A stretch of DNA of 20,962 nucleotides from Sulfurovum sp. (GTDB lineage Bacteria > Campylobacterota > Campylobacteria > Campylobacterales > Sulfurovaceae), in the NCBI GenBank assembly GCA_015490315.1, contig WFYB01000240.1, positions 1 to 20,962 on the forward strand. Reading direction: 5' to 3'. Below are positions 15,239 to 20,962 of the stretch, in pieces. The position numbers and the translations under genes are program-made. Position 1 is the stretch's first letter, and every line of letters begins with the position of its first letter. The notes under the pieces were generated by a model. That model saw only the letters and a list, made by a program, of their open reading frames with translations. It searched no databases and was not told the origin of the DNA.

Positions 15239-16060
15239 TTACATGATAGTGTTGTGCAGTGTGACGATCTTTTGATCCACTCCCGGAACGACCTCTTTAT
15301 CCTTGCCCTCATAGTCGATATTGGAGAGCAGGTAGCGTACAGCATTGAGTCTGGCACGCTTCTTGTCGTTGGCATCGAGCTCACACCATGGTGCATAGTA
15401 GGTACCCGAAAGGGTGAACATCTTGTCACGCAGCTTAGCATATTCGTCATACTTTTCATGCCCTTTGTAGTCCAGCTCGCTCAACTTCCAGTTTTTCAAA
15501 GGATCTTTTTCTCTGTCTTTGATCCGTTTTGCCTGTGTCTTTTTGGAGATGTTGAGATAGAACTTGAAAAAATAGATCCCGTCATCGACGACCATCTCTT
15601 CGACCTCATTGACCTGTCTGTAAAAATGCTCATGCTGCTGGGGTGTACAGAAGCCAAAGACCATCTCTATCCCCGCACGGTTGTACCAGCTCCGGTCGAA
15701 AAAGACCATCTCCCCGCCATTGGGAAACTGCTTGATGTGCCTCTGAAAATACCACTGCGTCAACTCCACATCAGTTGGCTTTGGCAGAGCGACAGAACGT
15801 GCCTCTCTGGGGTTGAGATACATCATAAACTCTTTGATTGTGGAGCTTTTGCCTGCAGTATCCATCCCTTCGAAGATCATTAGGATACGCTTGTTGTTGT
15901 CGATCACCCACTTTTGGAGTTTAACTAACTCATAGTAGAGCTTCATCATCTCTTTTTTGTAGAACTTACGCGTGATCTTTCCGTTGCCTTTAAAGACCTT
16001 CTCATACTTCTCTATAAATTCGGGAAGGCTCTCTGTATAGATCGCAACTTGATTATGCAT
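15239..16060 (-). CDS. ppk2: Polyphosphate kinase 2, single-domain (class I type)
   Basis: PPK2 transfers phosphate from polyphosphate to nucleoside diphosphates (or monophosphates, depending on class), making NTPs in the cytoplasm. The 273 residues show Walker A GMDTAGKS at 65-72, the block LPKPTDVELTQWYFQRHIKQFP (about 92-113) and the Walker B/lid motif FFDRSWYNRAG at 120-130, followed by GFCTP. The overall pattern resembles class I, NDP-phosphorylating enzymes, but class cannot be fixed by eye. The ATG has AAGGAG five bases upstream. It lies 26 bases after the coiled-coil gene and 30 before arsC, in the lolA-arsC group. Confidence 0.94.
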   Translation of the reverse strand: MHNQVAIYTESLPEFIEKYEKVFKGNGKITRKFYKKEMMKLYYELVKLQKWVIDNNKRILMIFEGMDTAGKSSTIKEFMMYLNPREARSVALPKPTDVELTQWYFQRHIKQFPNGGEMVFFDRSWYNRAGIEMVFGFCTPQQHEHFYRQVNEVEEMVVDDGIYFFKFYLNISKKTQAKRIKDREKDPLKNWKLSELDYKGHEKYDEYAKLRDKMFTLSGTYYAPWCELDANDKKRARLNAVRYLLSNIDYEGKDKEVVPGVDQKIVTLHNTIM

Positions 16061-16086
16061 AGGGGCTCCTTTTGCTCATGAAATGC

Positions 16087-16599
16087 CTACTGCTCTCTCT
16101 GGCGCTCTTCTGTCTCCAGCTTCATCAGCAGTCTGGCATTGTTGATACGCAGTTTGCTGTTCTCTTCTGAAATCGTATCGAAACGCTCCTGGAATGTACG
16201 GTGCTCCTCCTGGAGTTTGGCATAAAGTGTTTCGGTATGCTCAAGCTTGGCATCGGTCTGGCTCTGAAGCTTCTCCAGTTCATGGTAGCGCTTGCGCAGC
16301 GTCTCGAGCTCTGTCTGTGTTGAGAGGAGATCCTCTCTGGTCTGTGCAAACTGCTGCAATTCCTGGCTCTGTTTGGCATTTTGAATCTTCAGTGCCTGCA
16401 GTTCCCGCTGAAGCTCTGTGATCTCTTTGGCTTTGGCTTCATTATCGATCTGCACATTGACAAACCTCTCTTTGTAGCTCTTGACCCGCATGCTTGAGAC
16501 AACGACCACAAGAACGATAAAGAGCAGCACTACCAGTGCCATAGCCCCGATAAACATCCATGTAGGATCACTGCTGAGTTTTGCTATCCATTCATTCAT
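16087..16599 (-). CDS. Membrane-anchored coiled-coil protein of unknown function
   Basis: I do not recognise the family. The 170-residue protein has a short N terminus, one strong membrane helix at about 14-36 (WMFIGAMALVVLLFIVLVVVV) and then a long coiled coil from about 48 to 165, rich in Glu, Gln, Leu and Lys. It ends without a further domain. The layout recalls the N-terminal part of RmuC, but the nuclease domain is absent. With Met and Arg/Lys placement as seen, the coiled coil should be cytoplasmic. The ATG at 16599 has AGAGGA five bases upstream and follows the lolA stop by two bases, so the two are translationally coupled; ppk2 follows 26 bases on. A scaffold or envelope-linked role is only suggested by the lolA link. 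Confidence 0.75.
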   Translation of the reverse strand: MNEWIAKLSSDPTWMFIGAMALVVLLFIVLVVVVSSMRVKSYKERFVNVQIDNEAKAKEITELQRELQALKIQNAKQSQELQQFAQTREDLLSTQTELETLRKRYHELEKLQSQTDAKLEHTETLYAKLQEEHRTFQERFDTISEENSKLRINNARLLMKLETEERQREQ

Positions 16600-16601
16600 C
16601 A

Positions 16602-17123
16602 CTATCCTCTGATCACATCATAACTTTTGGGAGCATTGCAGTGCATATCTGCCGCTTTGAGACTCCCTTTGCCGTATTGCATCTTTTTGAAGACGATCTG
16701 TACTTTGTTGTCTAGATCATCGAAGTATGCCACACTCTGTATCCTACCGTTTTTGTCCACCTGTATGGTATAACGTCTGTTTTGGTACTCTGCCAGATAG
16801 ATATTGTCTTTATACTTTTTCGCATGTTTGAGAATCGTCGGCAGATCCAGCCCTTTGTCGATGAGATAGTAGGATACCTGCTCAAGGTCATGATCGACTA
16901 CAATCAGCTCTTTGCCATCGGTACAGACCTCTTTGCTGGTTGGTTTGAGGTAGACCCACTTGAGCCTGTTGCCCTCAGAGAAACGTACCGACCCCTCATA
17001 GGTGATCACTTTGCCCTTTGGGTTGGTAACCTTCTGGACAAAATCGGCCTGAAAATGCTCCGGAACCGTTATCGCAGCAAAGAGCCCCGTGATCATCGTC
17101 ATCGTTACTATAAAAATCTTCAT
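16602..17123 (-). CDS. lolA: Outer-membrane lipoprotein carrier LolA
   Basis: LolA is the periplasmic chaperone that carries lipoproteins from the LolCDE complex to the outer membrane. From the ATG at 17123 (AAGGA five bases upstream) the protein has 173 residues with a signal peptide, MKIFIVTMTMITGLFAA, probably cut near residue 17. The LolA core begins with FQADFVQKVTNPKGKVITYEG (about 24-44) and LKWVYLKPTSKEVCTDGKELIVVD (about 54-77). Cys67 and Cys162 could form a disulfide. A longer open frame back to 17180 would bury the signal peptide and is rejected. It is first in the minus-strand group and divergent from secA, an order that I recall from Campylobacter. The homology is low by eye but the pattern and context agree. 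Confidence 0.9.
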   Translation of the reverse strand: MKIFIVTMTMITGLFAAITVPEHFQADFVQKVTNPKGKVITYEGSVRFSEGNRLKWVYLKPTSKEVCTDGKELIVVDHDLEQVSYYLIDKGLDLPTILKHAKKYKDNIYLAEYQNRRYTIQVDKNGRIQSVAYFDDLDNKVQIVFKKMQYGKGSLKAADMHCNAPKSYDVIRG

Positions 17124-17147
17124 TCTTTTCCTTATCTTCGTATTTGA

Positions 17148-17174
17148 AATATACCAAAAATTGACTTTTGGCAA
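17148..17174 (-). promoter_or_regulatory. Candidate lolA promoter
   Basis: On the minus strand TTGCCA (17174-17169) and TATATT (17153-17148) are separated by 15 bases of T-rich sequence, 25 bases before the lolA ATG. The spacer is short, but both boxes are near consensus. It would drive the lolA-to-arsC group. Confidence 0.4.
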
Positions 17175-17258
17175 CCCCATTTTGACCTAAAATCGTGAAA
17201 GGATGGTGAAGGAGAGAGATGCATCTTGAGGCTAACGATTTATTAATCACTTTTTGGA

Positions 17259-17264
17259 TAAAAT
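17259..17264 (+). promoter_or_regulatory. Candidate secA promoter -10
   Basis: TAAAAT preceded by a run of five T and GG lies 42 bases before the secA ATG. It fits the T-rich promoter style of the phylum without a clear -35. The rest of the 182-base gap between lolA and secA shows nothing else that I can support. Confidence 0.35.
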
Positions 17265-17305
17265 AATCCCACTTTATAGAAATTACAACATTAGGCAATA
17301 CTACA

Positions 17306-19939
17306 ATGATAAAAAGTCTACTCAAGGTTTTTGGCACCCAAAACGACAGAATCGTCAAAAGCTATCTCAAAAAAGTCGAAAAGATCAATGCACTCGAACC
17401 GAAATATGAAGCGCTCAGTGATGAGGAGCTCAAAGAGGCATTTGAAACACTCAAAAATGCTGTAAACAGTGGAGAGAAAACGCTTGATGATGTGCTTTAT
17501 GATGCTTTTGCGATCACAAGAGAGGTGAGTAAACGCACACTCGGTATGCGCCACTATGATGTACAGATGGTCGGAGGTATGGTGCTGCATGACGGCAATA
17601 TCGCCGAGATGAAGACCGGAGAGGGTAAAACCCTTGTTGCTACCCTCGCGGTCGCTCTCAATGCAATGACAGGCAAAGGTGTCCACGTCGTCACCGTCAA
17701 CGACTATCTTGCCAAAAGAGACTCCGAGGAGATGCGTCCGCTCTATGAATTCCTCGGCTACAGTGTCGGATCCATCACCTCCGATATCTATGATGAAGAG
17801 AGCAGAAAAGCACAGTACGACGCCGATATCACCTACGGTACAAACAACGAATACGGATTTGACTACCTTAGGGACAATATGAAAGTGCGCCTCGAAGAGA
17901 AGGTGCAGCGTGAGCACAACTATGCCATCGTCGATGAAGTGGACTCCATCCTCATCGATGAGGCAAGAACCCCGCTGATCATCTCAGGTCCTACACAGCG
18001 TGACCACAACCACTACGCCAAAGCCAACGAGATCGCCAAGCAGATGGTACGCGGCGAAAAGATCGAGACCAAACCCGGCGAACCCGAGCAGACCACCGGT
18101 GACTTTATCGTCGATGAGAAGAACAAAGTGATCATCATGACCGAAGAGGGGCTGCAGAAAGCGCAGGATCTCTTCGAGGTGGACAACCTCTACTCTCTGG
18201 AAAATGCAGCACTCTCGCACCACCTCGATCAGGCACTCAAAGCGCATCACCTCTTTGAAAAAGATGTCGACTATGTCGTGCAGGACAATGAGATCATCAT
18301 CGTCGATGAATTCACCGGACGGCTGAGTGAAGGGCGACGCTACTCAGAGGGACTGCATCAGGCACTCGAAGCCAAAGAGGGCGTAGAGATCCAAGAGGAG
18401 TCACAGACCCTTGCCGAGATCACCTACCAAAACTACTTCAGACTCTACAACAAACTGGCAGGTATGACAGGGACAGCACAGACCGAAGCGACGGAGTTTG
18501 CACAGATCTACGAATTGGATGTCATCTCTATCCCGACCAACGTACCTGTACGCCGTATTGACAAAAATGACCTCATCTACAATACCGAAGAAGAGAAACT
18601 TGATGCAGTGGTCAAGAAGGTCAAAGAGTACCATGCCAAAGGCCAGCCGGTGCTTATCGGTACCGCCTCTATCGAGAAGTCGGAGCTGATCCATGAACGC
18701 CTCAAAAAAGAGAAGATCCCGCACAATGTCCTCAACGCCAAAAACCACTTCCAGGAAGCAGAGATCATCAAAAACGCCGGACAAAAAGGCGCCGTGACCG
18801 TTGCGACCAATATGGCAGGGCGTGGGGTTGACATCAAGATCGATGACGAGGTACGAGAGCTCGGCGGTCTGGCGATCCTCGGTACAGAGCGCCACGAATC
18901 ACGCCGTATTGATAACCAGCTGCGCGGACGATCCGGTCGTCAGGGTGATCCCGGAGAGAGCCAGTTCTTCCTCAGTCTCGATGACAACCTGCTACGAATA
19001 TTTGGTGGCGAAAAGATCAGAAATATCATGAACCGTCTCGGTGTCGAAAAGGGAGAGTATATCGACTCCAAGATCGTCACCCGCTCTGTCGAGAAAGCGC
19101 AGAAAAAGGTAGAGAACCAGCACTATGAGTCTCGTAAACATATCCTTGAGTATGATGATGTCGCCAACCATCAGCGTAAAGTAATCTATGCCTTCCGTAA
19201 TCAGCTGCTCGATCCGGCATTTGATATCGATGCCAAGATCAAAGAGAACCGCTCGGAGTATGTCGATCACCTGCTTGCCCAAGCGGATATTGTCTCTGGG
19301 ATGCCGGCAGAGGACTTTAATCTTGAAAAACTTGCCGCACTGATCAAAGAGGATCTGCATATCGAAGTTGATCCGAAATACTTTGAGGGCAAAGAGCCTG
19401 AAGAGCTGCATGAGATGATCGTCGATATGATGGAGAATCTCTATGAAGAGAAGATGTCACAGATCGATCCCGAGCAACGCAATGAGATCGAGCGCATCCT
19501 CTACTTGCAGGTACTCGATCCGCAGTGGAGAGACCACCTCTATGAGATGGATGTGCTCAAGACCGGTATCGGTCTGCGGGGCTACAACCAGAAAGACCCG
19601 CTGACAGAATACAAGCAGGACAGCTACCGTCTCTTTACCGATCTGGTACAGCGCATCAAGTTTGAAGCGGTCAAAGTGCTGCATCTTGTACAGTTTGACT
19701 TCAGCAACGAAGCAGAAGAGGAGGCAGCCGTAGAGCATATCCGTGAAGAGCTTGAGAGCGGTGTAGCAGATGCTGTACTTAATGACGGTACGGAACCTGA
19801 ATCTTCCGAAGAGACAAAGCGTACACCGATCAAAGCGGATAAAAAGCCCAAAAGAAACGATCCATGCCCATGCGGATCAGGCAAAAAGTATAAAAACTGC
19901 TGTGGACAGAGCGGACCCAAAAAAGGTCTCTTGGCATAA
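17306..19939 (+). CDS. secA: Preprotein translocase ATPase SecA
   Basis: SecA is the motor that pushes preproteins through SecYEG. The 877 residues are full length. The ATPase has GGMVLHDGNIAEMKTGEGKT (90-109, Walker A 102-109), DEVDSILIDEARTPLIISG from 210 (Walker B), MTGTAQTEA and the helicase motif VATNMAGRGVDI. The C-terminal zinc-binding SEC-C motif has Cys854, Cys856, Cys865 and Cys866 in CPCGSGKKYKNCC, used for SecB and lipid binding. The ribosome-binding site (TTAGG) is weak and about 10 bases from the ATG. The stop overlaps the start of the LolC/E-like gene by one base, so the two are translationally coupled. Confidence 0.98.
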   Translation: MIKSLLKVFGTQNDRIVKSYLKKVEKINALEPKYEALSDEELKEAFETLKNAVNSGEKTLDDVLYDAFAITREVSKRTLGMRHYDVQMVGGMVLHDGNIAEMKTGEGKTLVATLAVALNAMTGKGVHVVTVNDYLAKRDSEEMRPLYEFLGYSVGSITSDIYDEESRKAQYDADITYGTNNEYGFDYLRDNMKVRLEEKVQREHNYAIVDEVDSILIDEARTPLIISGPTQRDHNHYAKANEIAKQMVRGEKIETKPGEPEQTTGDFIVDEKNKVIIMTEEGLQKAQDLFEVDNLYSLENAALSHHLDQALKAHHLFEKDVDYVVQDNEIIIVDEFTGRLSEGRRYSEGLHQALEAKEGVEIQEESQTLAEITYQNYFRLYNKLAGMTGTAQTEATEFAQIYELDVISIPTNVPVRRIDKNDLIYNTEEEKLDAVVKKVKEYHAKGQPVLIGTASIEKSELIHERLKKEKIPHNVLNAKNHFQEAEIIKNAGQKGAVTVATNMAGRGVDIKIDDEVRELGGLAILGTERHESRRIDNQLRGRSGRQGDPGESQFFLSLDDNLLRIFGGEKIRNIMNRLGVEKGEYIDSKIVTRSVEKAQKKVENQHYESRKHILEYDDVANHQRKVIYAFRNQLLDPAFDIDAKIKENRSEYVDHLLAQADIVSGMPAEDFNLEKLAALIKEDLHIEVDPKYFEGKEPEELHEMIVDMMENLYEEKMSQIDPEQRNEIERILYLQVLDPQWRDHLYEMDVLKTGIGLRGYNQKDPLTEYKQDSYRLFTDLVQRIKFEAVKVLHLVQFDFSNEAEEEAAVEHIREELESGVADAVLNDGTEPESSEETKRTPIKADKKPKRNDPCPCGSGKKYKNCCGQSGPKKGLLA

Positions 19940-20962
19940 TGTCCAAGTCGATCCTGAAGCCTAACAACACCTTTGTTAGGAGAATCATCAGACACTACCT
20001 CAAGTACGACAAAGAGAACCCCTTTATCTTTATCTCTGCGATGCTCGCTTTTTTGGGGATCGCTGCAGGTGTCATGGTACTGATGATCGCCATGGGGATC
20101 ATGAACGGTACACAAAAAGAGTTCACCAAAAAGCTCTTTGTGATGAACTATCCCTTGACTGTTCTGCCCATCGAAGAGGGTGCTGTCAATGACCGACTCA
20201 TCGCCAAACTCCAAAACGCCTTTCCTCACCTCAAATTCAGCCCCTACTACACCACCCAGGTCATCACAAAAAATGACGGTGAGGTACAAGGCTCTCTACT
20301 CTATGGTGTAGACTTCGACAAAGAGAGTGCGATCAACGAAATCTTTGCCAAAGCTGTCGGCAAAGCACAGAGCAAATACAAAGTCGTCATTGGCGAGGGG
20401 CTCTCCTTTGAGCTCAATGCCCCTGTAGGGCACAAGGTCACCCTCTACTTTTCGGAGCAGCAGGCGGTGGGATTTGGTACGATGCCTCTACAGAAGCGTT
20501 TTGTGGTCGATGGTGTTTTCAAGTCGGGGCTCAAAGCCTATGACAAAGCGATCATGTATACCACCCAAGAGGCGTTCAGAAAGCTTCTGGGGCGTCCGGT
20601 GGGAAGCTATGACGGTCTGCATATCTATACCAAAGAGCCGCTCAAGGAGATCGAGACGATCAAAAAAGTGCTACCGCCCACTGTCGTCATCGAAGGGTGG
20701 TGGCAGCAAAACGGCAACTTCTTTGCCGCAATGGAGATGGAGAAAAAAGCCCTCTTTCTTGTCCTGCTGCTGATCATACTGGTCGCCTCTTTGAACATCA
20801 TCTCCTCGCTACTGATGACCGTCATGAGCCGCCGAAGCGAGATCGCACTGATGCGTACGCTCGGTGCGACCAAAGAGGAGATCCGAATGATCTTTTTCAG
20901 GCTTGGGCTGATCATCGGAGCAGGCGGCATTGTCGCCGGTACCCTGCTGGGGCTGCTGGGTA
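19939..20962 (+). CDS. lolC: LolC/LolE-type lipoprotein-releasing permease, partial
   Basis: The first 341 codons are present and the gene runs off the right edge. It begins at the ATG within TAATG, overlapping the secA stop by one base. A first membrane helix lies at about 29-53 (FIFISAMLAFLGIAAGVMVL), then a large periplasmic domain at about 55-270. Membrane helices follow at 271-292 (ALFLVLLLIILVASLNIISS) and from 322 on, separated by the cytoplasmic coupling motif MSRRSEIALMRTLGATKEEI of the FtsX/LolCE fold. It would form the inner-membrane complex with LolD that passes lipoproteins to LolA, whose gene is 2.8 kb away on the other strand. LolC, LolE and the merged LolF type cannot be told apart here, so the symbol is provisional. 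Confidence 0.88.
   Translation, partial: MSKSILKPNNTFVRRIIRHYLKYDKENPFIFISAMLAFLGIAAGVMVLMIAMGIMNGTQKEFTKKLFVMNYPLTVLPIEEGAVNDRLIAKLQNAFPHLKFSPYYTTQVITKNDGEVQGSLLYGVDFDKESAINEIFAKAVGKAQSKYKVVIGEGLSFELNAPVGHKVTLYFSEQQAVGFGTMPLQKRFVVDGVFKSGLKAYDKAIMYTTQEAFRKLLGRPVGSYDGLHIYTKEPLKEIETIKKVLPPTVVIEGWWQQNGNFFAAMEMEKKALFLVLLLIILVASLNIISSLLMTVMSRRSEIALMRTLGATKEEIRMIFFRLGLIIGAGGIVAGTLLGLLG

Noticed and set aside
17124..17180. Extended LolA N terminus from 17180
   Set aside because: It has no ribosome-binding site, covers the predicted promoter and buries a clear signal peptide that starts at 17123.
19624..20289. 221-codon open frame on the minus strand across the end of secA and start of the permease gene
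   Set aside because: It covers two well-supported plus-strand genes that overlap by one base; the frame is a shadow.
1..20962. tRNA, rRNA, CRISPR, insertion sequence, phage or defence genes
   Set aside because: I looked for spaced direct repeats, terminal inverted repeats, cloverleaf-like stretches and known protein motifs and saw none that held up.

Overview
The window looks like a chromosomal stretch from a member of the Campylobacterota (Epsilonproteobacteria), most like free-living genera such as Sulfurovum or Sulfurimonas. This rests on family-level recognition, not on a database search. The clues are a short ExbB, a YebC with the epsilonproteobacterial start, a DUF2603/UPF0763 gene (a family I know only from this phylum), asd close to gyrA, lolA divergent from secA followed by a LolC/E permease (as I recall from Campylobacter), and an Asn at the GyrA Ser83 position as in Helicobacter. 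Coding is dense and intergenic gaps are short. I see no tRNA, rRNA, CRISPR, transposase or integrase, so this reads as core genome.

Layout. (1) 1-3968, minus strand: gyrA, asd and the start of a YqhA-type membrane protein, tightly spaced and probably one transcript. (2) 3934-5966: a 620-residue DUF505-like protein of unknown function, closed by a strong intrinsic terminator and divergent from exbBD. (3) 5967-7469: exbB-exbD (plus) converging on a thioredoxin-like gene and an unrecognised 109-residue basic protein (both minus). (4) 7580-8086: a DUF2603 gene broken by two in-frame stops, TGA at codon 25 and TAA at codon 96. No frame shift is present, and its stop overlaps the stop of the convergent selO. 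(5) selO (minus) is divergent from yebC (plus), with overlapping -10 boxes. (6) 10357-17123, minus strand: lolA, a membrane-anchored coiled-coil protein, ppk2, arsC, a YbiT-type ABC-F gene and acnA. (7) 17306 to the end, plus strand: secA with a 1-nt overlap into a LolC/E permease that runs off the window.

How the genes fit together. LolA, SecA and LolC/E are all envelope biogenesis: SecA drives preprotein export, LolC/E extracts lipoproteins from the inner membrane and LolA ferries them across the periplasm. ExbBD supplies proton-motive force to a TonB encoded elsewhere. Thioredoxin-like, ArsC and SelO are redox-linked proteins. PPK2 and AcnA are metabolic.

The best leads are the doubly interrupted DUF2603 gene, the DUF505-like protein with six winged-helix-like signatures beside a perfect 16-bp palindrome, and an uncharacterised cysteine-bearing protein apparently co-transcribed with a thioredoxin. 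I found no clear new defence, mobile or biosynthetic system.
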